DNA of 64,000 nt from Lutispora saccharofermentans (GCF_024363565.1 NZ_JAJEKE010000008.1:95632-159631), one strand, 5' to 3'; shown: positions 54,481-63,124, counted from the stretch's first letter. Program-made: numbers and translations. Notes: a model not told the origin generated them from the sequence alone.

Positions 54481-55059
54481 GTGGCAAGAGTTTATGGAAT
54501 TAAAAAGCGATTAGAGCAAAATAAGATTGACAAAAAACTTATAAAGGAAATTATAGGAAACGGGGATTTAGTAGAAGTCATTACACGGATGGAAACTTTA
54601 CTTGATTCTATTATAATGTATGAAAGTTTGGATTCTTGTGCCTGTCTGGGCGGCAGAGAATATCTGAAAAAATGTGGAAAAATTGGTAAAGAATTGACCG
54701 GCAAATCCATAAATGGGAAAATACTCTATCTCAATAGTAAGATTTTTCTTTCCGAAAGTATCGCCTTAAATAATGACGGTACATTGACTGCGGTACTGGT
54801 TTATAAAAACAATGATAAGTATTCGTGCGTTTGCTCAGCCACCGTTTGTAAAGATGTGAAAGTTTCAGATCTTGCTCTATCAAAAAGCAATTCTGTTGAC
54901 CGTGACATGCCTTTATCATACTGTTTATGTTGTGCGGGGTCATTTCGCCGCCATTTACAATTAATGTTAGATGTTAAACTGAAAACAAAGGAAATTATTT
55001 CGTCTCCGATTAACAGCCGAGGTGAAAAACCATGTGAATTTGTTTTTGAATTTAATTGA
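54481..55059 (+). CDS. Cassette 1: Cys-rich protein of unknown function
   Basis: 192 residues from the GTG at 54481, which has AGGGGAGG eight bases upstream. An in-frame ATG at 54436 would add 15 residues but has no ribosome site. Cys motifs SCACLGG (about residue 50), CVCSATVC (about 120) and CLCCAGSF (about 155) suggest metal binding; the C-terminal region HLQLMLDVKLKTKEIISSP recalls V4R/L-2-aminothiazoline-hydrolase-like folds, only weakly. Nothing upstream suggests a membrane location. Function unknown. Confidence 0.7.
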   Translation: MARVYGIKKRLEQNKIDKKLIKEIIGNGDLVEVITRMETLLDSIIMYESLDSCACLGGREYLKKCGKIGKELTGKSINGKILYLNSKIFLSESIALNNDGTLTAVLVYKNNDKYSCVCSATVCKDVKVSDLALSKSNSVDRDMPLSYCLCCAGSFRRHLQLMLDVKLKTKEIISSPINSRGEKPCEFVFEFN

Positions 55060-55134
55060 TACAGCTTCCACCAATAAGCATAGTTAGAAGTTATTTTACT
55101 TTGCATTCCTTATATTTTCTGTGTGATAAAAGGG

Positions 55135-55152
55135 CTCGACATCCGTGTTGAG
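55135..55152 (+). repeat. Pre-attC hairpin, cassette 1
   Basis: CTCGAC (55135-55140) pairs with GTTGAG (55147-55152) around the loop ATCCGT, then GCAAGGGGTCA follows. Hairpin plus AAGGGGTCA also precedes the attC sites of cassettes 7 and 9. Confidence 0.5.
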
Positions 55153-55178
55153 CTCCAAGCAAGGGGTCATGGTCCGTC

Positions 55179-55329
55179 GCCTAACAAGACATCTGCGCAA
55201 GGGGTGCGTAAAGCAGAAGCATGTAGAAAGGTTATGCTGTACGAGCATGAAGAAGGCGCACCCACATCCGAGCCACTAAGTCGAAGTGTCACTAAGTGGC
55301 TCGGACGTCGCAGATGCAGACCGTTCTTT
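55179..55329 (+). other. attC-like site 1
   Basis: GCCTAAC (55179-55185, RYYYAAC exact) opens the site. The complementary arms are CATCTGCG (55190-55197) and CGCAGATG (55309-55316). GTTCTTT (55323-55329) closes it, a poor match to GTTRRRY. A long CCGAGCCAC/GTGGCTCGG inner hairpin enlarges it. The 354-bp gap between genes holds the hairpin above, this site and the cassette 2 leader. Confidence 0.7.
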
Positions 55330-55350
55330 GACATGGAGAGCAAAGAACGG
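55321..55350 (+). repeat. Leader hairpin of cassette 2 (variant)
   Basis: CCGTTCTTT (55321-55329) pairs with AAAGAACGG (55342-55350) with the loop GACATGGAGAGC. It replaces the CCGGGC-type hairpin of other cassettes and overlaps the core site. Confidence 0.45.
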
Positions 55351-55413
55351 AGTGTCTAGGGACGGGTATATAAGTTTGGCTTCGAAGAATATATTAGGCA
55401 AAGGATGGTTGTC

Positions 55414-56304
55414 ATGAATGCAAAATATTGGGATAATAAAGTAGAGTGGCTAAAAGCTATACGCACAGGTTGGTTCAATGTGGATTATATTGAGTTTTTG
55501 GTAGAAAAGGTTTGGAAAATTCACAAGCCAGTAAATATAATTGATTTTGGCTGTGGTTTTGGATATGTTGGATTAATATTATTACCGATTTTGCCCAAAG
55601 GAAGTACATATACAGGTATTGATATAAGTGACAATCTATTAAATGAGGCAAAGAATATTTTTGCAAATTCTGATTATAAAACAACTTTTGTAAAAGAAGA
55701 TTTAAATAACTATATACCCAATAAAAAGTACGATATTGCAATATCTCAAGCAGTTTTAAGGCATATTCCAAATGCAAAGTTTATCCTAGAAAAAATGATT
55801 CAGTCTGTTGCAAGTGGTGGTTTGGTTATTTGTATGGAGACAGATATGGAAATGGAAAAGGCGGGGCAATATTTTAGTGGTTTGGATTATAGTGAACTAG
55901 GTAAGATACCTTTGATGCAAAAAATGTGGAAGAAAGAGTTAAATAGTGGTGGAAGAGATTATAGATTTGGGATAAAAATACCTTCGCTAATGCAAGAATT
56001 CGGATTACATAATGTCAGAGTAAGAATGAGTGACAGTGTATATTTTATAAATCCTTATGGAGATAAATCTGAGCATTCCAAACAATATGATGCAATTACT
56101 TCAGCTTGGGGATGGAATAAAAAATTATCAGAAGAAGAGAAAAAAGCATATATTAAATATCTAGAGGATAAAGGATTAGATGGCCAGGAGGCTGAAATGT
56201 ATGTTAGCAGTGAGCAGAAAATTAGTGAATATGTAATGAATAATAAAGATAATGCATTCATTATTAAAGCACCATGTACACTAATATCTTTTGGAATAAA
56301 ATAA
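55414..56304 (+). CDS. Cassette 2: class I SAM-dependent methyltransferase
   Basis: 296 residues from the ATG at 55414 (AAAGGA eight bases upstream; an ATG nine bases earlier overlaps that site). Motif I is IIDFGCGFGYVGL (about residues 41-53), motif II TGIDISDNLL, then the post-motif region DIAISQAVLRHIPN. No signal peptide or membrane helix. The C-terminal third is variable, so substrate is unknown. The gene lies entirely inside one cassette. Confidence 0.85.
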   Translation: MNAKYWDNKVEWLKAIRTGWFNVDYIEFLVEKVWKIHKPVNIIDFGCGFGYVGLILLPILPKGSTYTGIDISDNLLNEAKNIFANSDYKTTFVKEDLNNYIPNKKYDIAISQAVLRHIPNAKFILEKMIQSVASGGLVICMETDMEMEKAGQYFSGLDYSELGKIPLMQKMWKKELNSGGRDYRFGIKIPSLMQEFGLHNVRVRMSDSVYFINPYGDKSEHSKQYDAITSAWGWNKKLSEEEKKAYIKYLEDKGLDGQEAEMYVSSEQKISEYVMNNKDNAFIIKAPCTLISFGIK

Positions 56305-56364
56305 ATCTTTAGTATAGAGGGGCAATAATCCTTAGTAGCAAGGCTATGTGAGGTTCCCCACATC

Positions 56365-56506
56365 AGAGAACAATGCATCTCCACAAGGGCGCGTATGGCT
56401 GGAGCATGAAGTAGGCGCGCCATATTGCTTCACCGGGTGCGAGCACCGGCAGGGGGTATTCCTTATATGTCCGGTTCAGCAACATTGGAGGTGCGAAACG
56501 TTAGAG
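56365..56506 (+). other. attC-like site 2
   Basis: AGAGAAC (56365-56371, degenerate inverse core), arm GCATCTCC (56375-56382), arm GGAGGTGC (56487-56494, one G-U), core GTTAGAG (56500-56506). The whole site is nearly identical in sequence to the site at 60458-60599. Confidence 0.7.
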
Positions 56507-56523
56507 TACAGATAGTGCAGTGA

Positions 56524-56552
56524 CCGGGCATCCACGCCCGGATTTGTTAAGG
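56524..56552 (+). repeat. Cassette leader hairpin, cassette 3
   Basis: CCGGGCATCCACGCCCGG (56524-56541) is a perfect 6-bp stem with loop ATCCAC, followed by ATTTGTTAAGG. It lies about 24 bases after the core site. Confidence 0.65.
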
Positions 56553-56607
56553 GCGGCTATGCTTTTTTTACTCAACATAATGAACATTATTTTATCGGAG
56601 GTTAATT

Positions 56608-57048
56608 ATGGATGCTATTCTTATATTCATTGATGGGACTATTTGTGATACACGACATCGCCATCATTTGTTTGGAACTTCTCATTTTTATAGTGAAAGT
56701 CAAATTTTAAAGGATTTACCTACTTCAGATAGTGTTAAATGTTTAAAAGAACTATCTCAAAAGTACAAAATAATATATATCGGTGCTCGACCTAATTGTT
56801 ACAAAGATATAACAAAAAAGTGGATTAATGAAACTGGATTTCCAGATGGAAATGTTTATTTATCTGAAAATCAAAGTGACAGATTAAAAATTGCTAAAAA
56901 GCTAAAAGAACAATATAACATTATTGCAGGTATAGGTGATAGATGGGATGATAACGAAATGCATTTAGAAATTGGATGTATAAGTATAATATTGAAAGAG
57001 TTTGAGGGAGATTGGAACACAGTTCGAAAATATTTATTGAAACAATAA
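56608..57048 (+). CDS. Cassette 3: HAD-like protein, nucleophile replaced
   Basis: 146 residues, CGGAGG upstream. The N-terminus LIFIDGTICDTRHRH matches HAD motif I except that the first Asp of DxDGT, the nucleophile, is Phe7 (TTC). Motif II-like IGARPN, the Lys in KKLKEQ, and motif III/IV GIGDRWDDNEMH are present. HAD enzymes need the nucleophile for phosphoryl transfer, so this one may be a binding protein, or catalysis may use another residue. The cassette carries the standard leader hairpin. Confidence 0.75.
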   Translation: MDAILIFIDGTICDTRHRHHLFGTSHFYSESQILKDLPTSDSVKCLKELSQKYKIIYIGARPNCYKDITKKWINETGFPDGNVYLSENQSDRLKIAKKLKEQYNIIAGIGDRWDDNEMHLEIGCISIILKEFEGDWNTVRKYLLKQ

Positions 57049-57175
57049 ATATTAATTCTATAAATTATACATTGTCATTTGGGACTAATTATTTATATGT
57101 TGTGTAATAGAGGTTTAAGTGGCTGGCCTCCATGTTGTAGATGTCAGCCTTTAGCTCTGCAGGGCACTATCCTTC

Positions 57176-57299
57176 CTCTAACATAGCATGACCGTTCGTG
57201 CTGGAAGGACGGGCTTTGAAGCAGTGCCAGCACATACATCTTCTCCAAGATAGGAGTTATCTAAGGTTCAGACGTATCGCTCATGCAACAACGTTATCT
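57176..57299 (+). other. attC-like site 3
   Basis: CTCTAAC (57176-57182), arms GCATGA near 57187 and TCATGC near 57281, core GTTATCT (57293-57299). It is related in sequence to the site at 58549-58671. A hairpin GGCTG/CAGCC with CCTCCATG lies upstream at 57121-57149. The 333-bp gap is filled by these elements and the next leader. Confidence 0.7.
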
Positions 57300-57315
57300 A
57301 CAATTTGGCGAAATT

Positions 57316-57343
57316 CCGGGCATCTATGCCTGGATATAATAGG
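57316..57343 (+). repeat. Cassette leader hairpin, cassette 4
   Basis: CCGGGCATCTATGCCTGG (57316-57333; one G-U pair) followed by ATATAATAGGG. Confidence 0.65.
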
Positions 57344-57381
57344 GCTATTTAAAAAGTCCATTATTTTTAGGGGATGATAAA

Positions 57382-57660
57382 GTGGTTCATTTTGAGAACC
57401 AGGAATCAGCCATTTATAAAAAGGGTTTATTGGTTAATCAATTAGTCCTTATTTTATCCATAGTACTTACTCAGATATTTGATGACACTTACCTTGAACC
57501 TCTTTTTAGGGGATTATGGATATTTTCAATTTCAACCTGGGGAATCCTTGCAGGGATGAAAACAGTTATGGCAAAGCAAAACAGGGTAGGTTATTTGTAT
57601 TTTATTGGTACTGGTATTTTTTTAATATTTATTATTTATACGTATGTCATCATGAACTAA
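57382..57660 (+). CDS. Cassette 4: small membrane protein
   Basis: 92 residues with a GTG start after AGGGGATG. Three predicted membrane segments (about 17-33, 41-58 and 70-91). No family recognised. The leader hairpin and ribosome site are intact, so the gene is probably expressed. Confidence 0.6.
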   Translation: MVHFENQESAIYKKGLLVNQLVLILSIVLTQIFDDTYLEPLFRGLWIFSISTWGILAGMKTVMAKQNRVGYLYFIGTGIFLIFIIYTYVIMN

Positions 57661-57789
57661 TAAAGCAGACATACAGTAATGATATCAATTTACTATAAAT
57701 TTATGTGTTGTATAGGTGATGCTAAATTAGCATGGATAGATGCATATTGGCATCCATACCAACCTCTGAAGTCAAGATCACCAAACAGC

Positions 57790-57914
57790 ACTTAACACGA
57801 ATATTCCTGCAAGGGTGCGGAGGGAAAGGCTCTAAAGTGCGACCGCACCACACCTGCGACCCTAAGAGATGTCACTCTAAGGGTCTCGGTGTCAGGAATA
57901 TCAAGACGTTAGGC
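57790..57914 (+). other. attC-like site 4
   Basis: ACTTAAC (57790-57796, RYYYAAC exact), arms ATATTCCTG (57801-57809) and CAGGAATAT (57893-57901), core GTTAGGC (57908-57914, GTTRRRY exact). An inner CGACCCTAAG/TCTAAGGGTCTCG hairpin lies between the arms. The gap from 57661 to 57978 contains this and an upstream hairpin with a GGATAGATGC arm. Confidence 0.85.
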
Positions 57915-57978
57915 GAAAGGTCATTTTAGGCTAAATGTTCTGGTCAGAAAGCTGATTTTTCATAAAGGGGAGGGCATT

Positions 57979-58506
57979 ATGGCTAGTATCTTGGGCAAAA
58001 GAGAAAGAATTATCTGGGTTTCATTAGTGAGCGTAATAGTAATAATTTCTATACCTGTTATTACGAAATATCAGACAACCTTAAATCTATTTAATCAAAG
58101 AGTCTTAGAATTCGAAGCTGAGAAAACAAACTGGATGCAGAGAGAGGCAAATTTGACTTCACAGGTTGCAGATCTCATAACCGAGTCAGAGAAACATTCC
58201 CAGCTTATAAGCACATTTCCGGCAAATAATCCGGATGTTATTAATGGTTTGAAACGGCAAGGATTTGACGGTAATGTGCAGGATATTATAAATGACCTCA
58301 TAAAACATAATGAATTAATTCCATATGCAGGTGTATTGGGTGGGAAAATGGGTTTTTACAACAAAGAAAAGGTATATGTACTTTCAGATAAATGGGTTTA
58401 TGCACATTTTGATGATGGGCACATCAATGGATATATGCTGCTTAGTTATAGTGTGAATAACGAGGCTATTTCATGGGAAGTGATTGATTCTTACTTATTT
58501 GGATAG
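57979..58506 (+). CDS. Cassette 5: membrane-anchored coiled-coil protein
   Basis: 175 residues, GGGGAGGG upstream. A single N-terminal membrane helix (about 12-29) is followed by a coiled-coil region of about 50 residues (VLEFEAEKTNWMQREANL) and a compact C-terminal domain (GFYNKEKVYVLSDKWVYAHF). The arrangement fits an externally exposed protein. The family is not recognised. Confidence 0.65.
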   Translation: MASILGKRERIIWVSLVSVIVIISIPVITKYQTTLNLFNQRVLEFEAEKTNWMQREANLTSQVADLITESEKHSQLISTFPANNPDVINGLKRQGFDGNVQDIINDLIKHNELIPYAGVLGGKMGFYNKEKVYVLSDKWVYAHFDDGHINGYMLLSYSVNNEAISWEVIDSYLFG

Positions 58507-58548
58507 TAATCCAACATTATTTTAGAATGTTATAAAAGGCAGCTCATC

Positions 58549-58671
58549 GCCTAACACAGCATGACCGTTTGTGCTGGTGGGACAGGCTTTGTAGCAGAGC
58601 CAGCATACATGCCTTCACCAAGATAAGAGCTATCTAGGGCTCAGGCATGTCGGTCATGCGAAACGTTAGAC
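58549..58671 (+). other. attC-like site 5
   Basis: GCCTAAC (58549-58555, exact), arms GCATGACCG (58559-58567) and CGGTCATGC (58651-58659), core GTTAGAC (58665-58671, exact). Close relative of site 3. Confidence 0.87.
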
Positions 58672-58780
58672 GTAATTTAGTCTGAGATAGTGATAACTCG
58701 AAAGTAAGAAAATTAGATTTATATGCAATAGCAAGGGGTATAAGCGCAAAATATATTTTTTTCATAAAGGGTGGGAAAAA

Positions 58781-59275
58781 GTGAGGATAACTTTAGGAGA
58801 ATGCATACTTGATATTAATGTTGAAGAAAACGAAAGATATTATAAAAATGAAAGAAACATAACAGAAGACTGCCAATGTGATGGTTGTGAGAATTATGAA
58901 CTAGCTGTCGAGCAAGTATCTTCTGAAGTTAGCAAAATGTTCAAGCAGTTAGGCTTAGATATTAAAAAGCCAGCCGAAGTATATGTGAATTGTTCCGATA
59001 ATAACATTTTGCTCTATGGTGGATTTTATCATTTGTGTGGCACAATGATTGAAGGTAAATCAGCATGGGAGATTGTATCAAAAACAAAAAAGTCTATGGT
59101 CAGTCATTTAAATGAAGAAAGAATGTTTTGCATCGGAAAAGATTTCCGAATTTTCTTTCAGGAAGATTGCGCATTATTGAGTAAAGATTTTCCACGACCA
59201 TGTATTCAAATGGAAATTCTAGCTTATTCGCCATGGGTACTACAAAAACAAAATACATATGAGCAACAGATATAA
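58781..59275 (+). CDS. Cassette 6: conserved Cys-motif protein
   Basis: 164 residues with a GTG start after AAAGGGTGGG. Near residue 32 the motif CQCDGCENY suggests a zinc or other metal site; LYGGFYHLCGT lies around residue 85. Such proteins occur in many Firmicutes without known function. No signal peptide. Confidence 0.65.
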   Translation: MRITLGECILDINVEENERYYKNERNITEDCQCDGCENYELAVEQVSSEVSKMFKQLGLDIKKPAEVYVNCSDNNILLYGGFYHLCGTMIEGKSAWEIVSKTKKSMVSHLNEERMFCIGKDFRIFFQEDCALLSKDFPRPCIQMEILAYSPWVLQKQNTYEQQI

Positions 59276-59319
59276 TTTAAAATTATCTAAAAAACTCAAG
59301 GTGTATTGTTAAAAACTAC

Positions 59320-59439
59320 GTCTAACAAGGCACTCCCATTCGTTGTGGCTGCAGGTGGTAAAGCCTTCGAAGAAGCCACAACACATGCTTTTGCCACCTA
59401 AAGGGGCTCAAGCATATCGGGAGTGCCAAAACGTTATCT
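59320..59439 (+). other. attC-like site 6
   Basis: GTCTAAC (59320-59326, exact), perfect 9-bp arms GGCACTCCC (59329-59337) / GGGAGTGCC (59419-59427), core GTTATCT (59433-59439). An inner GTTGTGGCT/AGCCACAAC hairpin lies between. Related to the site at 62258. Confidence 0.87.
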
Positions 59440-59455
59440 TCAATATGGCGAAATG

Positions 59456-59485
59456 CCGGGCGTCCATGCCCGGATTTGTTAGGGA
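59456..59485 (+). repeat. Cassette leader hairpin, cassette 7
   Basis: CCGGGCGTCCATGCCCGG (59456-59473), a perfect 6-bp stem with loop GTCCAT, followed by ATTTGTTAGGGA. Confidence 0.7.
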
Positions 59486-59582
59486 GATTTTTTGGATGGT
59501 TTATATTACGTCATAATTGTAAAATAAAACGATACGATATAAGAATTATTTATATTTTGTTTATGTATGGGGTGAAGATAGA

Positions 59583-60335
59583 ATGACTGATATAAAGAAC
59601 TTTTTGAAAAAATATACATTTGCTTTAACTGTATTTGTCGGTTGGATTACTACTGTTTATATATTGTATTTCATTAAATATGAAATGTATGCAGGAGCAA
59701 TAGATGTTCTTTTGTTATATGTGGTTATCTTTCCGCCTGTAATTGCTTTATCTGATTTATTGTCAGAATCGACAGAAAACGAAAAGAAAAACAAAAAGCA
59801 ATTACAAATCATTTTAGATGTGATAGGAATTGTTATAGCCGTATGCTTTGTTGTTTGGGCTTTATTTAAATCACCTTACATAGTAGGAATTTATGATATT
59901 TTAGCAATAGCTTTGTTTATGGTAATATTATCTCGGTTTCCTAAATTCCAAGAAAAGCTTAAAAATAAAATCAATCGAAAAGAACGTTCTGCTTTCGTAA
60001 TATCCATTTATGTTATTTTGATTGTTGTTCCGATAATTTTTAATGCTGTAACAAGAACAACAACGGTAAAGGGAGCCGAAATAATCCTTGAAAACAATGG
60101 TTATGCTGACGTAACATATGCCGACTTAATTGATGATGAAAGAGCTTTAAGTATTGTTTTTGATGATAAAACAACTTTAAAAAAGGACAATACACGTGAT
60201 GATTTAGGTTTCTATTTATTTAAAGCAAGCAAAAATAATAAAGAGTATGGTGTCGCAATAAATATTTTGGGCGGAGAAATTTCAGGTGAAACTTTAATAG
60301 AAAGCAATCCTTATATACATTATTACATTCGATAA
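59583..60335 (+). CDS. Cassette 7: polytopic membrane protein with soluble C-terminal domain
   Basis: 250 residues, GGGGTGA upstream. Five predicted membrane segments fill about residues 12-165; the last 85 residues form a soluble beta-rich domain (VKGAEIILENNGYADVTYADLI). No family is recognised. Low GC, like its neighbours. Confidence 0.65.
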   Translation: MTDIKNFLKKYTFALTVFVGWITTVYILYFIKYEMYAGAIDVLLLYVVIFPPVIALSDLLSESTENEKKNKKQLQIILDVIGIVIAVCFVVWALFKSPYIVGIYDILAIALFMVILSRFPKFQEKLKNKINRKERSAFVISIYVILIVVPIIFNAVTRTTTVKGAEIILENNGYADVTYADLIDDERALSIVFDDKTTLKKDNTRDDLGFYLFKASKNNKEYGVAINILGGEISGETLIESNPYIHYYIR

Positions 60336-60413
60336 TCATGAGATTATGAGCATAATCTGTATTTTATTTAAGTCGTACAATTCATAAGAAGTGTAGTGCG
60401 AGATTTTTAAGGA

Positions 60414-60431
60414 GTTGCACTCCATGGCAAC
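60414..60431 (+). repeat. Pre-attC hairpin, cassette 7
   Basis: GTTGC (60414-60418) pairs with GCAAC (60427-60431) and the loop contains CTCCAT; TTCTGAGCAAGGGGTCA follows. Compare 63644-63661. Confidence 0.6.
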
Positions 60432-60457
60432 TTCTGAGCAAGGGGTCACCATACTAA

Positions 60458-60599
60458 AGATAACAAAGCATCTCCACAAGGGCGCGAAGAGTTGAAGCCG
60501 GAGGTAGGCGTGCCATATTGCTTCACCGGGTGCGAGCACCGCCAAGGGGTATTCCTCATATGTCCGGTTCAGCAACATTGGAGATGCCAGACGTTAGCT
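60458..60599 (+). other. attC-like site 7
   Basis: AGATAAC (60458-60464), perfect 9-bp arms GCATCTCCA (60468-60476) / TGGAGATGC (60579-60587), core GTTAGCT (60593-60599). About 90 percent identical by eye to site 2. The 447-bp gap before the next gene contains the hairpin above, this site and a leader region without the CCGGGC hairpin. Confidence 0.8.
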
Positions 60600-60782
60600 G
60601 AAATCCTATAGAAGAGAGTGCTAATTTTAGAGGATGAAAAAAGAATTAATATCACAATAGTATTAAAGTGCAAACTAGAGATTATTTATAATATTTCCAT
60701 CGGAAACCTTGCAGTAATGTGTTTTTATTGCAAGGTAATATTTTCGGAATTATGTTATTTTTATTTGGAGGTGAGATTGGAG

Positions 60783-61706
60783 ATGGAATGGTTAACTCAG
60801 ATGAATGATGCATTAAATTATATAGAGCTTAATTTGCAAGGAACAGTTGATTTTAGTGAAGTAGCTCATATTGCTTGTTCTTCTTTAACTCGATTTCAAA
60901 GGATGTTTACATTTATGACAGATATGACAATAGGTGACTATGTTAAATGTAGAAAGATGTCTCTTGCTGCTGAAGATTTGAAAAATACTGATATTAAGGT
61001 AATTGAACTTGCTCTAAAATATGGGTATAAATCACCAGAGGCGTTTACAAGAGCTTTCCAATCATTTCATGGTGCACCACCTACTGTCGTTCATAAGTCT
61101 GGAATCTCTAAAGTTTTTCATCCAATCTCATTTCAAATTAAAATAAACGGAGGAAATATGATGATGGGTTCAAAACCAGTAGTTCAAATTGAAGAGTTAA
61201 GTAATTTAAAGGTTGTATGCTTTCAAGTGAATTGTAAGGAACCTGAAAATGAAGCATGGAATCAAATGCGGAAGTGGGTAGTTAGTAACTTGAATGATTA
61301 TGAAGCAAGAAGATATATTGGATATGCACCTTGCGGACATCATCCAGAGAGCAGTGAAGAGGAACCACATGAGTATGTCGCTATGATGCTATTATATGGA
61401 GAAGAAGGACAAAATGATTATATATCGGGAGCAAAAGTATGCGATGCCCCTAAGGGGCTATTTCTTGTTGGAGATGTAGTGTTAAATGAATTTGACGACA
61501 ATGGAAACATAGATATTGGTGAATCAATGAAAAAATCCTCTTAGACTATTTATGAGTGCATGTTAGATATGAAAGGCTATACTATGGATTTTTCTGAAAG
61601 AAAATATTTAGAAGAAGTTGTTTTTCCAAAAGAATGGTTTTTAGCCGAAAATACTAAGGAATTACAGGCAGAGTATAAATTCTGGCTGCCAATAAAAAAA
61701 CAATAG
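60783..61706 (+). pseudogene. Cassette 8: AraC/GyrI regulator gene interrupted by an amber codon
   Basis: From the ATG at 60783 (GGAGG about 11 bases upstream) the frame reads an AraC DNA-binding domain (residues 1-115; SSLTRFQRMFTFM and AFTRAFQSFHG) and a GyrI-like domain. A TAG at 61542-61544 ends it after 253 residues. The same frame then continues without a stop for 53 codons (TIYECMLDMKGY..., FPKEWFLAEN, FWLPIKK) to a TAG at 61704-61706. The continuation fits the usual end of the family, so full length would be 307 residues. A nonsense mutation (for example CAG to TAG) is the simplest view; readthrough is possible. Also in cassette 8 is a DUF3788 gene, as in the core locus at 37207-38620. 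Confidence 0.8.
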
Positions 61707-61736
61707 CTTTGAAAGGTACTCTGGAGGTGTATATTT

Positions 61737-62159
61737 TTGTATGAAAGAATGTTAAATAAACAGATAAGCCCCTCATTTACTGATATGATATCCTATTGCG
61801 GTGATGTGGGTGGGTTATGGATGACTGTCGATGAATATCTAAAGGATAAGTATGAGATAAAAGGCTGTATTCGTTTTCCATACGGTAACAAATATGGGTG
61901 GAGTATGAAATATAGCTGCAAAAACAGTCTTATATGCGATATCTTTGCAGAGAAAAGTGCCTTTATGGTATTAGTTCGTGTACCCAATGATGCAATTCAA
62001 TCTGTATACAGGGAATTAAGTGATTATGCCAAAAATGTTTGGGATAATAAATATCCATGTGGAAATGGAGGATGGCTTAATTACCGTATTACAGATAAAG
62101 ACCAATTACAGGATATTATAAAAATATTAGATATAAAAGTAAGCATATTCAGAAAATGA
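61737..62159 (+). CDS. Cassette 8: DUF3788 family protein
   Basis: 140 residues with a TTG start and GGAGGTG nine bases upstream. It matches the DUF3788 family: an N-terminal ERMLNKQISPSFTDM, the central FPYGNKYGWSMKYSCKNSLIC, and a C-terminal NKYPCGNGGWLNYRI. Thirty bases after the interrupted AraC/GyrI frame. The same pair of families occurs at 37207-38620 in the opposite order, indicating a functional association. Confidence 0.8.
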   Translation: MYERMLNKQISPSFTDMISYCGDVGGLWMTVDEYLKDKYEIKGCIRFPYGNKYGWSMKYSCKNSLICDIFAEKSAFMVLVRVPNDAIQSVYRELSDYAKNVWDNKYPCGNGGWLNYRITDKDQLQDIIKILDIKVSIFRK

Positions 62160-62257
62160 GCATAATCAGAAGTTCTTTTACTTCACAATGTTCTTATATT
62201 GTGTATTAATAAGCGCTTTTGGTAGTGCTGATTCAAACATTAGTGGTGTCGGACTCC

Positions 62258-62376
62258 AGCTAACAAAGTGTCCCCTTTCGTTGTGGCTATATGAGGTAAG
62301 CCTACGAAGAAGCCACAACACACCTTTCAAGCTCATGAATGGCTTGAAAGGCGTCGGGGACACGTAGACGTTAAAT
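62258..62376 (+). other. attC-like site 8
   Basis: AGCTAAC (62258-62264), perfect 8-bp arms GTGTCCCC (62268-62275) / GGGGACAC (62356-62363), core GTTAAAT (62370-62376, exact). An inner hairpin GTTGTGGCT/AGCCACAAC is shared with site 6. Confidence 0.85.
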
Positions 62377-62393
62377 GAAATTGGTCGAAAAGA

Positions 62394-62425
62394 CCGCGCC
62401 ATCCTGGCGCGGATATAAATATGGG
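62394..62425 (+). repeat. Cassette leader hairpin, cassette 9
   Basis: CCGCGCC (62394-62400) pairs with GGCGCGG (62406-62412) around the loop ATCCT; ATATAAATATGGG follows. The stem differs in sequence from the others yet stays paired (compensatory change), showing that the structure matters. Confidence 0.65.
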
Positions 62426-62437
62426 GAGGAATGGTAA

Positions 62438-63036
62438 ATGCCAAAAAGACTAAGGAGTTATCCTATATATTTAGCCCCCAAAATTATAGGAGTAATGAAG
62501 CCTAATGGGCTTTCAGAAGTATTTGATGAAAAGGATGAAGAATACCTTAACCCAAATGCTATTGATGACAAGATTAAGATTTATGAAAGGCAAGTAAAAG
62601 AATGGTTTCTGAATCGGGCATCTAGGTTGCTTAGAGGAGAAGATAATGGTTTCATTATATTGATGATTAGCGTTTCGTACGTTGAGGGAGTTCAGCAATA
62701 CATTAATGGACAACCCAGTAATGGTAATAGTGGAGCAGTATTTAAACAAGGTCTTGATAGGATTTTTCTCTTAATGTAGATAATACAAAGTTAAATGATT
62801 TCTATAGACAAGTTAGATGTGGACTATTTCATAACGGTATGAGTGGTAATCAAGTAATTATTAGTTATAACTATCCTCAACCAATAGATTTTTCTGAGAA
62901 TGATACTATCAAAATCAACCCAAAAATTTTATTAAAAGATATCCGAAAAGATTTTTCAAGCTATATATCCATTTTAAAAAACCAGACAAATACAACTGAA
63001 AGAGAAAACTTTAACAGGATGTTTGGTGTCCAATAA
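62438..63036 (+). pseudogene. Cassette 9: HEPN-like protein gene with a frameshift
   Basis: The first frame begins at the ATG at 62438 (GGGGAGGA upstream) and ends at 62779 after 113 residues. The protein clearly continues in another frame from about 62764 to 63036 (SLNVDNTKLNDFYRQVRC...). Adding one T to the TTTTT run near 62763-62767 restores a single frame of about 199 residues. RCGLFH in the second part is an R-x4-H motif, as in HEPN ribonuclease domains, in a helical context. Either a true inactivating slip or a sequencing error. Possible toxin or defence role is inference. Confidence 0.65.
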
Positions 63037-63124
63037 AATCAGTTGAATTTATCCTGCTTGAGAAATAAGAAAGAAGCCTTTTAATATTACTTTGTTTAAA
63101 TCTAATTATTAGGAGGAGTTATTG

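Noticed and set aside
60783..61706. Pyrrolysine-containing protein
   Set aside because: Several normal genes in the window end in TAG and no pyl genes are seen, so a nonsense mutation is simpler.
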